NCBI GenBank assembly: GCA_041596215.1
Contig: JBFHIZ010000040.1
Location: 1-17,497, forward strand
DNA length: 17,497 nucleotides
Reading direction: 5' to 3'
Source: JBFHIZ01 sp041596215
GTDB taxonomy: Bacteria > Bacillota > Clostridia > Lachnospirales > Lachnospiraceae
Shown here: piece by piece, positions 1 through 6,834 of the stretch
How positions within the stretch are numbered: the stretch's first letter is position 1
How the letters are laid out: each line of letters opens with the position of its first letter
Translations under genes and position numbers: made by a program
The notes under the pieces: generated by a model
The model's database searches: none
What the model saw: the letters and a program-made list of their open reading frames with translations, nothing else
Told to the model about the DNA's origin: nothing

Positions 1-194
1 AATTTTCCTACTTTAATATCAATAACTAATTCCTCTTTTATTTCCCGAATTAATGCTTCTTCTTTTGTTTCTCCATGTTCAATTTTTCCACCAGGAAATT
101 CCCATCCACCTTGAAAATCTCCATATCCTCTTTTTGTTGCAAGTATTTTATTGTTTTCAATTATGATTGCAGCTACTACTTCTATTGTTTTCAA
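1..194 (-). CDS. Nudix hydrolase (MutT/NudG-like NTP pyrophosphohydrolase), 3' end outside window
   Basis: This is the first 64 residues of a Nudix hydrolase; the rest lies beyond the window edge. Reading the minus strand from a TTG start gives a protein beginning MKTIEVVAAIIIENNKILAT. The Nudix box occupies residues 36-58 in the pattern G-x5-E-x7-REIKEELVI, with the metal-binding glutamates E51, E54 and E55 present. Valine 57 replaces the glycine of the classic REUxEExGU box. The W-E-F-P-G-G lead-in (31-36) is typical of MutT/NudG-like enzymes, which hydrolyse oxidised or modified (d)NTPs to monophosphates; that role is from family knowledge. The TTG start is chosen because GGAGG lies five bases upstream (200-204) and no ATG fits. 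The start is 22 bp after the stop of the helicase gene, so the two are very probably one operon. Exact substrate cannot be told. Confidence 0.88.
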   Translation of the reverse strand, partial: MKTIEVVAAIIIENNKILATKRGYGDFQGGWEFPGGKIEHGETKEEALIREIKEELVIDIKVGK

Positions 195-216
195 CGTTTC
201 CTCCAAAAATATTTTT

Positions 217-3120
217 TTATAATGTTAAATAATCATATATATCACTTTGTACTTCTTTTTTCAATCTCATTGGTATATTTACAACTGGTAATTCTTTCCC
301 CTTATCATCAATAATCTTTTTTAATTTCACCTCATTAATTTTGGGAAACACTTCCCCCAAATAGTAAAAATCTTTTCCTTCACCATCCGCTTTTTTTACA
401 AACAAGTATATTTTCAGATCATTATTTTGATAATTTAGTATTTTTTTCACTTCTTCATTTTCAAGTGTTCTTCTGCTTCTTGTCATCCAACTAAACGTTT
501 TTTCATTTATAAAGCAATCTTTATAATTTATACTTGCACTTATGTGATTACTTTTATCATAGGTAACAAAAATCGGACAAGTATTATATTTGATCTGATA
601 ACCATATAATGTCGAGGAATCATCATGTGACCAATTAAGCAATCTACAAACATCTTTTCTGGAATATTTTTCATACAAACATAAATTTTCCTCGTTTTTT
701 TTATGATAATATCGTAGTTCGTATTTTTTTAATGCATATGCAATTACATCATTTATTAATCTTATAAATTCAGGATTTCTTAATCCAATATAATAAGACA
801 TGCATCTCTGATATGCCTCATTTTTTTTATTATTATCACTTAAGGGGTCAAGGAAAATGTATTTTTGATATTTTTTATCTGAACCTGATAAAAAATCACC
901 ATTTAAAACATGAATTGCACTTTCTATTGCCTTTTCATTATTTCTTATTCCATATACCGTTTTAAGTTGTTCTGAAATTTCTTTTTTTGTTAAAGTTCCC
1001 TTTTCAAATAGCATTTTTAAAATTAATAGCTCATGCGGCCGCTTTCCATTTGCTAAATAAACAGAAATAAATTCCAACATCTTTTCTTCGTTTGTCGACA
1101 ATTTATATACATATTCTTTATCTACTTTATTTAAAAACGCATAATAATTTTTGGAATATCCAATTATTAGTTCTGGATCAATAGCACCAAGATTATAAAA
1201 ATCCATTAATAATGGAATTCTACCTATTTTGTTTTTTATATTTATATACTCTTCTTTTAATATTTTAAGTTTTTTAAATCCTGCGTTATTTATAGAATCA
1301 AATATTCTCTTTCTTGAAACTTCATCAAAATGAATCGTAGAGCAACCTGGTATTGTTCTATTTCCTTCTACAATATATTTACGTATAGAATCTTTATTAA
1401 ATGTTCGATCCCCTGATAGCGCAATTGGAATCAAAAAATTGTTTTTATAATTGCCAATAAAATCAATAATAACGACGCACTCTTTATTATGTGCCTTTCG
1501 AAGCCCTCTTCCTAATTGTTGTACAAAAATAATTGCTGATTGCGTAGGTCGCAACATAATAATTTGATTTACTTGTGGAATATCAATTCCTTCATTAAAA
1601 ATATCTACCGTCAGAATATAATCTAAGCCCTCTGCATATTCATCTTTTTCTAATTTTTCTATTGCTTCTTCTCTTTTTTCTTGCGAATCTTCACCTGTTA
1701 ATGCAATTGTACGATAGTTTCTATTATTTAGTTCTAGAGATAATTCTCTTGCAGCTTCTTTTGTTGCACAAAATATCAGGCCTTTTACCCTGCTTCCACT
1801 ATATCCATAATATTCCGCTTTATCGATTATATTATCAACTCGTTCATTCGTAACTAAATACTGAAATCCGTTTTCATCTTCTATTTCACTTCCGTTAATT
1901 ATTACTTCTGATACTCCAAAATAATGAAATGGGCAAAGCAAGTCCATATCCATTGCTTCTTGCAATCTAATTTCATAAGCTATATTATGGTCAAAATCTG
2001 AATAGATATCGTACCCATCCATTCGTTCTGGACTGGCTGTCATTCCAAGCAAAAATGTTGGATTAAAATAATTTATAATTCTTTGATATGTTTCCGCTCC
2101 ACTTCTATGTGTTTCATCAATACAAATATAGTCAAATTCATCTGGTTTAAATTGCTCCATTGTTTCGTTTTTTGACATTGTTTGCACCGTAGAAAACAAA
2201 TAATTTGCATTTACATCTTTTTGTTTTCCAGTTAATAGACCTGTTTTAATTTCATCTCCTAATACATCTTTATAACTTTCAATTGCCTGTTTTAAAATTT
2301 GCTCACGATGCACCAAAAAAAGCATCCTTTTAGGCTTGACATTTCTTACATCAAATGCTGATAAATATGTTTTTCCAGTACCTGTAGCACTTATTAATAA
2401 AGCCTTCTTTTCTCCAGATTTTCTTAGTCTATCAAGCGACCTTATTGCTTCAATCTGCATAATATTAGGTTCTAAAGTATATGTTCTTATTCTAGCAATT
2501 TTATCACTTCTTCTTACTTTTTTTTGTTCTTCAAATCTAATACTATAATTTTCAATCCATTCCAAGCTTAGAGGTATCGCCTCTTTCCACATTACTTGAA
2601 ATTCTTTTTCAGTTTCTTGAATTAACTCTCCATCTTCAAGAGAAGAAACTCTTAAATTCCATTCTTTATTTCTTTTTAATGCATTTTGTGTAAGATTAGA
2701 ACTCCCGATAATAAATGTCCTTATATCTTTCTTTTGTATCATGTATCCTTTCGTATGAAAATATTCTTTTTCATATACATGCACTTCAACATTTGAATAT
2801 TTCAACAAATCTTTCAACGCTTTTGGATCATTAAAATCCAAATAATCCGTTGTTAGTATTCTTCCTTGTATTCCTTTTTTTTCCAATTCTTTAAATGTTT
2901 CTTTTAAAGCAATTAATCCACTCCTTGTAATAAATGCAACTGACATCCAAAAGGATTCACAATCATTTAGTTCTTTTTCTAAATTTGCTAATACGGTATT
3001 TCCTTTTTTCGTATCATTATATAACAGCTTTGTTCTAAGTCCATCCTCGGAATCAATTGAAGAATCAATAAAACTTGTTTTTCCTGCCTCTATCATTTTT
3101 TCCGCCAAATTATAATTCAT
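217..3120 (-). CDS. PLD-nuclease / SF2 helicase / DUF3427 protein
   Basis: This 967-residue protein combines three parts. Residues about 30-185 form a phospholipase D-like nuclease domain, with one HKD-type motif (H122, K124, then GSSN at 139-142). Residues about 215-580 form a superfamily 2 helicase: Walker A SATGTGKT (244-251), DETH box (335-338), TAS motif III (361-363) and motif VI QQLGRGLR (534-541). The C-terminal part, about 600-967, matches from memory the uncharacterised DUF3427 region, including FSWMTRSRRT (876-885) and FYYLG (918-922). The architecture predicts ATP-driven movement on nucleic acid coupled to a phosphodiesterase activity, with a single HKD motif implying dimer formation. 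The start follows a GGGGTGAG-type ribosome binding site. The Nudix gene follows within 22 bp. The gene looks even more A/T-rich than its neighbours, consistent with an accessory gene. Function is not established; phage defence or DNA repair are the likely options. Confidence 0.9.
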   Translation of the reverse strand: MNYNLAEKMIEAGKTSFIDSSIDSEDGLRTKLLYNDTKKGNTVLANLEKELNDCESFWMSVAFITRSGLIALKETFKELEKKGIQGRILTTDYLDFNDPKALKDLLKYSNVEVHVYEKEYFHTKGYMIQKKDIRTFIIGSSNLTQNALKRNKEWNLRVSSLEDGELIQETEKEFQVMWKEAIPLSLEWIENYSIRFEEQKKVRRSDKIARIRTYTLEPNIMQIEAIRSLDRLRKSGEKKALLISATGTGKTYLSAFDVRNVKPKRMLFLVHREQILKQAIESYKDVLGDEIKTGLLTGKQKDVNANYLFSTVQTMSKNETMEQFKPDEFDYICIDETHRSGAETYQRIINYFNPTFLLGMTASPERMDGYDIYSDFDHNIAYEIRLQEAMDMDLLCPFHYFGVSEVIINGSEIEDENGFQYLVTNERVDNIIDKAEYYGYSGSRVKGLIFCATKEAARELSLELNNRNYRTIALTGEDSQEKREEAIEKLEKDEYAEGLDYILTVDIFNEGIDIPQVNQIIMLRPTQSAIIFVQQLGRGLRKAHNKECVVIIDFIGNYKNNFLIPIALSGDRTFNKDSIRKYIVEGNRTIPGCSTIHFDEVSRKRIFDSINNAGFKKLKILKEEYINIKNKIGRIPLLMDFYNLGAIDPELIIGYSKNYYAFLNKVDKEYVYKLSTNEEKMLEFISVYLANGKRPHELLILKMLFEKGTLTKKEISEQLKTVYGIRNNEKAIESAIHVLNGDFLSGSDKKYQKYIFLDPLSDNNKKNEAYQRCMSYYIGLRNPEFIRLINDVIAYALKKYELRYYHKKNEENLCLYEKYSRKDVCRLLNWSHDDSSTLYGYQIKYNTCPIFVTYDKSNHISASINYKDCFINEKTFSWMTRSRRTLENEEVKKILNYQNNDLKIYLFVKKADGEGKDFYYLGEVFPKINEVKLKKIIDDKGKELPVVNIPMRLKKEVQSDIYDYLTL

Positions 3121-3556
3121 ACTCTCTCACCCCAAATAATTGCTTTCCTCTTGTTGTTTGAAAAAAGTTGTCCCCTATTTTTTCATTATCTAATCTTTTT
3201 CTACTTATAATTCTACCATTTTTCTTTTACTTTATACATAGTTAATCATACTATTTTACCCATCAATCCTTCAACAGAAAAGACAAACCCCATCAGAGAA
3301 TTTGCCTTTAATGTCACTTTATTATGAATTTATAGCCCCTGCCCTCTACTACATGTAACTTTTTAAATACATTTTTTTAAACACAACTCTTAAAATTTTT
3401 ACATACATTTTAAAATCTACTCTTCACTTCTAATAATACCTTATAATCCCTTGTTTTTTCTTTTTTTTGCATGAAATGACTTGTTTTACACATGAAAAGA
3501 AAAAATTTATAGAATATAAAATATATCTTTATCTCATTTCACGAATATTTTTAATG
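3121..3556. other. 436-bp A/T-rich intergenic region between helicase and truA
   Basis: No convincing gene, RNA gene or intrinsic terminator is visible here. It contains long T and A runs and one long-range inverted repeat: CATGAAATGA at 3470-3479 and TCATTTCACG at 3534-3543 (eight perfect pairs plus a G-T wobble and one more pair, 54 bases apart). A weak candidate promoter for the helicase operon lies at 3245-3274. No terminator for truA could be identified between its stop codon and the helicase start. Confidence 0.6.
3245..3274 (-). promoter_or_regulatory. Candidate promoter for helicase-Nudix operon
   Basis: On the minus strand TTGAAG (3269-3274) is separated by 18 bp from TATGAT (3245-3250). 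The match is moderate (4/6 and 5/6) in very A/T-rich DNA. Transcription would start near 3238, leaving a leader of about 115 nt. This is a consensus match only. Confidence 0.28.
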
Positions 3557-4294
3557 CTAATAGTTCACATTCTCTAAATACAATGCGCCTGGTAAAACTG
3601 TACCCGGAGCTTCTGCTCTATTTTTCTTTTCTAAAATACTTTCTACTTCCGTTAATGTTAGTTGATTTTTTCCTACCGCAAGTAAGGTTCCTACAAGAAT
3701 ACGCACCATATTCCAGAGAAATCCATCCCCTGTAATACGAATATTTATATCGGTTTGATCTTGCTCTATTTCGATACTTCGAATATTACGAATCGTTGAT
3801 TTTTTATTTGCTTTTAGTGTTGTAAAACTTTGGAAATCATGTTCTCCCTCTAATAACCTTGCTGCTTCTCTCATATTTGATATATCCAAAGACTCTGGAA
3901 TGTGTAATTTATAGCGACGTGTAAATAAATCACAATATTTTTGATTGTCAATTTTATACAAATACGTTTTGTTTTTAACATTATATCTTGCGTGAAAACG
4001 TTCCGAACAATCTTTTGCTTCAAGTAATTGAATATCTAAAGGACATTGTTTGATAAACTGATACGTGATTTCCTCTGTCAACATCTCACTTTCTGTATGA
4101 AAATTTAGTACATAAAAAATTGCATGTACACCAGCATCCGTTCTTCCGCATCCCACCACTTGAATTTCTTCTTTTAACACGGTCGATAAGATTTTTTCAA
4201 TAGTTCCCTGAACCGTTCTGTTATCTTGTCCTAATCGTTGCCATCCTTTAAATTTTGTACCATCATATCGAATGATGCATTTAATATTTCTCAT
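3557..4294 (-). CDS. truA: tRNA pseudouridine synthase A (TruA)
   Basis: This enzyme isomerises uridines 38-40 in the anticodon stem-loop of many tRNAs to pseudouridine. The protein from the chosen start is 245 residues, normal for TruA. The catalytic aspartate is D53 in GCGRTDAGVHA, preceded by the N-terminal RYDGTKFKGWQR (family signature) and followed by ERFHARYNVKNKTYLYKI and GDGFLWNMVRILVGTLL, all hallmark TruA blocks. An ATG 45 bases further upstream (4339) is in frame. The start at 4294 is preferred because GGAG sits five bases ahead (4300-4303) and the protein then begins MRNIKCIIRYDG, as TruA proteins do. In many Firmicutes truA sits in a ribosomal-protein/ECF-transporter cluster; here it stands alone between unrelated genes. 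It may therefore be a relocated or second copy, which cannot be settled from this window. Confidence 0.95.
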   Translation of the reverse strand: MRNIKCIIRYDGTKFKGWQRLGQDNRTVQGTIEKILSTVLKEEIQVVGCGRTDAGVHAIFYVLNFHTESEMLTEEITYQFIKQCPLDIQLLEAKDCSERFHARYNVKNKTYLYKIDNQKYCDLFTRRYKLHIPESLDISNMREAARLLEGEHDFQSFTTLKANKKSTIRNIRSIEIEQDQTDINIRITGDGFLWNMVRILVGTLLAVGKNQLTLTEVESILEKKNRAEAPGTVLPGALYLENVNY

Positions 4295-4410
4295 ATGTTC
4301 TCCAATAAACTTTTCTGTTTTATTTCGCAAACAAATCATTGCGTTTGTTTTCTTTCTTAGTATACACGTTTTCTAATATAAAAAAACACCCTTTCTCTAA
4401 TTATGTTTTA

Positions 4411-4440
4411 ATTGTACGAACTATCCTATAATTCTTACAA
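4411..4440 (-). promoter_or_regulatory. truA: Candidate truA promoter
   Basis: Minus-strand TTGTAA (4435-4440) and TACAAT (4411-4416) are spaced by 18 bp and lie in the 176-bp gap between the RHH gene and truA. A second -10-like element, TATACT, lies nearer the gene at about 4357-4362 without a good -35. The prediction rests on consensus match and position. Confidence 0.35.
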
Positions 4441-4470
4441 AACATTTAGAAAATGATGTCTTTTTATGTC

Positions 4471-4647
4471 TTAGATATGATCGGGAGTATATTTCCCATT
4501 CTTTTTTCTTTGCTTTACACATTCCGTAAGTAGATATTCAATTTGTCCATTTACAGAGCGAAAATCATCTTCTGCCCATGCGCTTAGCTCTGCATATAAT
4601 TTTGCAGATATTCGTAGTGGAATTTGTTTTTTTTCATTATCTCCCAA
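4471..4647 (-). CDS. Small ribbon-helix-helix (Arc/MetJ-like) protein
   Basis: This 58-residue reading frame, reading from a TTG start, begins MGDNEKKQIPLRISAKLY and continues through a segment containing AWAEDDFRSVNGQIEYLLTE to end in PDHI. A short basic strand (KQIPLRIS, 7-14) followed by two helices separated by a short turn (about 15-27 and 31-48) is the pattern of the ribbon-helix-helix DNA-binding fold. The strand would form the beta-ribbon of a dimer. From memory, similar short proteins with the SVNGQIEYLL core accompany SPFH genes in Clostridia. The TTG start is picked because GGTGA lies four bases upstream and an in-frame stop occurs shortly before. It begins 77 bp after the SPFH stop, with no terminator between, so the two are likely co-transcribed. 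DNA binding is inferred from fold; no toxin gene lies beside it. Confidence 0.8.
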   Translation of the reverse strand: MGDNEKKQIPLRISAKLYAELSAWAEDDFRSVNGQIEYLLTECVKQRKKNGKYTPDHI

Positions 4648-4724
4648 TTTATCACCATCTCTTACTTTTTATAATTCTTATGCATTTTTCATCTTCATTC
4701 CCATTGGTTGCTCATATCGTTACG

Positions 4725-5732
4725 TTAATATAAATTTCCTGAATTTACAATTGGTTGTGCATCCTTATTTCCACACAAAACCACTAGAAGGTTAGATACC
4801 ATGGCTGCCTTTCTCTCTTCATCAAGTTCAATCACCTTATTTTCTCCCAATTTTTTTAATGCCATTTCTACCATTCCTACGGCTCCATCAACTATCATTG
4901 TTCTAGCATCAATAACTGCTGATGCTTGTTGTCGTTGAAGCATTACTGCTGCAATTTCTGGAGCATAGGCTAAATAGGTGATTTTTGCTTCCAAAATAGT
5001 TAACCCTGCTTCTTCCACTTTTTCTTGGATTTCTTCTTTTATTCGTTGTGCAACCATTTCACTTGATCCACGTAAACTTCCCTCATCTGCTTTTCCATCT
5101 CCCGTAGTATCCACATTGGATGCGACATCATAAGGATATGTTCGCACAATACTTCGTAATGCGGAATCGCATTGTAGAGAAAGATACTCTTTAAAATTAT
5201 CCACCTGAAATACTGCTTTTGCTGTATCGGCCACTTTCCAGGTGACTGCAATTCCAATTTCAATTGGATTTCCCAGACAATCATTTATTTTTTGCTTGTT
5301 ATTACTTAATGTCATGATTTTCAATGAAATTTTTTTATTTGGCATTTCAATTGAACCATTCATTCCATACGCAGACATTGTCACTGATGATTTAGAACTA
5401 CTATCCACATCACCACTTTGTTTTAATTTTGTTTTTGCTGCCGGATTTACACTTGAACTAAAGGGGTTCACAAAATAAAATCCTTCCCCTTTCAGTGTCC
5501 CTACATAATTACCAAACAAGGTGATTACAAGTGCTTCTTTCGGTCTAAGAATACGTAATCCAAGAATCGGAAACCAGCCAAGCGTTAACCATATCGTTGA
5601 AATCGTAATTAATAACGCATTTCTATTCATGCCTCCATAAATACATACTAAAATAAATATTACATATAATAGGATTGTTATCAGCAATACAAGCATGCCG
5701 TTTTTTTTCTTATTTAATACTTTTTCTTCCAT
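4725..5732 (-). CDS. SPFH/Band 7 domain membrane protein
   Basis: The 335-residue protein has a charged N-terminus and two hydrophobic segments (about 13-33 and 38-58). A Band 7/SPFH domain then begins at RPKEALVITLFGNYVGTLKG (63-82) with the typical GEGFYFVNPF block (82-91). The rest runs through strand-rich sequence and a helical tail (about 220-300) that includes the AQRIKEEIQEKVEEAGLTI element seen in prohibitin/stomatin relatives. Such proteins oligomerise at the membrane and organise microdomains or scaffold proteases; that is family knowledge. The frame stays open upstream to 5885. The ATG at 5732 is preferred because GGGAGG lies seven bases ahead (5740-5745) and because the longer form would have to start upstream of the promoter and inside the preceding gene's terminator. 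A small RHH gene follows 77 bp downstream. Membrane partner and process are unknown. Confidence 0.9.
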   Translation of the reverse strand: MEEKVLNKKKNGMLVLLITILLYVIFILVCIYGGMNRNALLITISTIWLTLGWFPILGLRILRPKEALVITLFGNYVGTLKGEGFYFVNPFSSSVNPAAKTKLKQSGDVDSSSKSSVTMSAYGMNGSIEMPNKKISLKIMTLSNNKQKINDCLGNPIEIGIAVTWKVADTAKAVFQVDNFKEYLSLQCDSALRSIVRTYPYDVASNVDTTGDGKADEGSLRGSSEMVAQRIKEEIQEKVEEAGLTILEAKITYLAYAPEIAAVMLQRQQASAVIDARTMIVDGAVGMVEMALKKLGENKVIELDEERKAAMVSNLLVVLCGNKDAQPIVNSGNLY

Positions 5733-5759
5733 GTCATTTCCTCCCAAATGGTTTCTAAT

Positions 5760-5778
5760 TGATATCATAATGATATCA
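5760..5778. promoter_or_regulatory. 19-bp perfect palindrome overlapping the -10, likely operator
   Basis: TGATATCAT and ATGATATCA form a perfect 9-1-9 inverted repeat that contains the entire extended -10 of the SPFH promoter and reaches the expected transcription start. A bound dimer would block RNA polymerase, so this looks like a repressor operator. The RHH protein encoded by the same operon is a natural candidate binder, but that is inference. A and T alone could produce short repeats by chance; nine consecutive perfect pairs placed exactly on a strong -10 is less easily dismissed. Confidence 0.55.
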
Positions 5779-5798
5779 CTGTGGGGTTTTGCTGTCAA
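5770..5798 (-). promoter_or_regulatory. Strong sigma-A type promoter of the SPFH-RHH operon
   Basis: On the minus strand TTGACA (5793-5798, perfect -35) is followed after exactly 17 bp by TATCAT (5770-5775), itself preceded by TGA to give an extended -10 (TGnTATCAT). Transcription would begin near 5763, about 30 bases before the SPFH start codon. The promoter lies immediately after the terminator of the flavoprotein gene, so it cleanly begins a new transcription unit. It is the best promoter match in the window. Confidence 0.8.
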
Positions 5799-5807
5799 TT
5801 CTTTTTC

Positions 5808-5836
5808 AAAAAAAACCATGGAATTATTTCCACGGT
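5808..5836 (-). terminator. Intrinsic terminator overlapping the flavoprotein stop codon
   Basis: Minus-strand stem ACCGTGGA (5829-5836) pairs with TCCATGGT (5815-5822), seven Watson-Crick pairs and one G-U, around a six-base loop. A run of T residues (5808-5814) follows. The stop codon of the flavoprotein gene (5824-5826) lies in the loop. It closes the long minus-strand gene run that starts near 13736. T residues on the other side of the stem could make it work in both directions, but no plus-strand gene points at it. Confidence 0.82.
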
Positions 5837-6513
5837 CTTTTTTTCTTATTCCATTCCTTTTGGTCCCAATACTCTTTATCAGCAATATTCCATCCCTTTT
5901 TCTGAACTAAATGCATAATATAAAAGAATGTTTTCGTTTTTATTCCAATTCTCACTTTTCCTTCTCGCTTAAAAATCCTCTTCGCCAAACGAGTCGTTTG
6001 AGTTTCTATTTGCTTCCATATCTTTTCTGAAATTTCTTCATAGGATATAGCTCTTACTGCAACACCATATTTATAGATTTTAGGGATTCCCCAAAAAAAC
6101 AAGCTATCTGCCATATCTTTATTTGTAGATTTCATTCCTGCACCAGCTGCCGTCGAAATACAAACTGCTTGTTTTGAAAACATCTTTTCATTTGGTCTAT
6201 GAACCATCCAACGATATCCATAGTGATCAAGAAATGCTTTCATAGAACCAGTCACATGATAAACATATACTGGGCTTGTCAAAATAATTACATCCGCTTC
6301 ATCCATTGCTTCTGTTATGGGTTTTAATCTATCATAATGTGGACATTTTGTTTCACTTTTCATAAAGCAGGTCGAACAACCCACACAAAAATCCCCAAAA
6401 TCTTTTGGTAAGAAAATCTCAGTGATTTCTCCCTTTAATTTATCTGCCAATTTCTTTCCGATTTGATAGGTAGAGCCTTTATGATTTTGTCCATTAATTA
6501 AAACCACCTTCAT
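5824..6513 (-). CDS. Flavodoxin-fold NAD(P)H:FMN oxidoreductase with Fe-S-type cysteine motif
   Basis: The 229-residue protein opens with the beta-strand and phosphate loop of a flavodoxin-like NADPH-dependent FMN reductase (MKVVLINGQNHKGSTYQIGK), and carries the second flavin-contact region TSPVYVYHVTGSMKAFLDHYGYRW. Four cysteines, C43, C46, C49 and C57, form CX2CX2CX7C, the compact spacing described for iron-sulfur flavoproteins. If the cluster is bound, the protein would pass single electrons between a 4Fe-4S centre and FMN in the cytoplasm. The C-terminal 50 residues are basic and aromatic-rich (FFYIMHLVQKKGWN). The start codon follows GAGG, which overlaps the TGA of the upstream YbjQ gene, so the two are translationally linked. 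The electron donor and acceptor are unknown; some relatives with similar cysteines carry no cluster. Confidence 0.85.
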   Translation of the reverse strand: MKVVLINGQNHKGSTYQIGKKLADKLKGEITEIFLPKDFGDFCVGCSTCFMKSETKCPHYDRLKPITEAMDEADVIILTSPVYVYHVTGSMKAFLDHYGYRWMVHRPNEKMFSKQAVCISTAAGAGMKSTNKDMADSLFFWGIPKIYKYGVAVRAISYEEISEKIWKQIETQTTRLAKRIFKREGKVRIGIKTKTFFYIMHLVQKKGWNIADKEYWDQKEWNKKKRPWK

Positions 6514-6522
6514 TTATTGTCC

Positions 6523-6834
6523 TCACTTAATCTTTACGGCAGTTCCATAAACAATGACTTCTGCTGCGCCTTGTACAATTGCAGACGAAGCATATCGTAT
6601 ATTTACAATTCCATCCGCTCCTAACGCTTCCGCTTCTTCTACCATACGTTTGGTAGCAAGTGCTCTTGCATTATTCATCATTTCATTATACGCTTTCAAT
6701 TCTCCTCCAACCAAGGTCTTAAAACTTTGGGTAATATCACGCCCAATATTTTTCGATTGAATAGTACTTCCTTTTACTAAATTCAACATTTCTAATTCTT
6801 TTCCTGTAATGTAATCAGTATTTACTAAGATCAT
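6523..6834 (-). CDS. YbjQ/UPF0145 family protein
   Basis: This is a 103-residue soluble protein of the YbjQ (UPF0145, sometimes called heavy-metal-binding) family. Family features seen are the N-terminal MILVNTDYITGKE, the central GRDITQSFKTLVGGELKAYNE-type region, the helix with EEAEALGADGIVNIRY, and the C-terminal VIVYGTAVKI. Members form pentameric rings in known structures, but their role is not established. The ATG at 6834 is preferred over two GTG codons at 6846 and 6843: the AAGGAG at about 6846-6851 is 11 bases ahead of it but only about two bases or fewer from the GTGs. The gene overlaps the end of the upstream small membrane protein gene by 20 bases, and the next gene begins nine bases after its stop, so it sits in a tight operon. 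Confidence 0.9.
   Translation of the reverse strand: MILVNTDYITGKELEMLNLVKGSTIQSKNIGRDITQSFKTLVGGELKAYNEMMNNARALATKRMVEEAEALGADGIVNIRYASSAIVQGAAEVIVYGTAVKIK

Noticed and set aside
217..3120. Helicase as a restriction-modification or DISARM component
   Set aside because: No methyltransferase, specificity subunit or drm-type gene is present; only the Nudix gene is linked within the window.
4295..4339. Longer TruA start at 4339
   Set aside because: The extra 15 residues have no family match and no good ribosome binding site, while 4294 has GGAG at correct spacing.
4471..4647. RHH protein as antitoxin of a toxin-antitoxin pair
   Set aside because: No small toxin-like frame (RelE, MazF, HicA type) lies on either side; neighbours are SPFH and truA.
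5242..5478. Plus-strand and alternative-frame reading frames inside the SPFH gene, and similar ones across other genes
   Set aside because: They lie fully inside well-supported genes, lack ribosome binding sites and give no recognisable protein.
5733..5885. N-terminal extension of the SPFH gene up to 5885
   Set aside because: It would run across the strong promoter, the palindrome and the flavoprotein terminator; the ATG at 5732 has GGGAGG and starts a normal SPFH protein.
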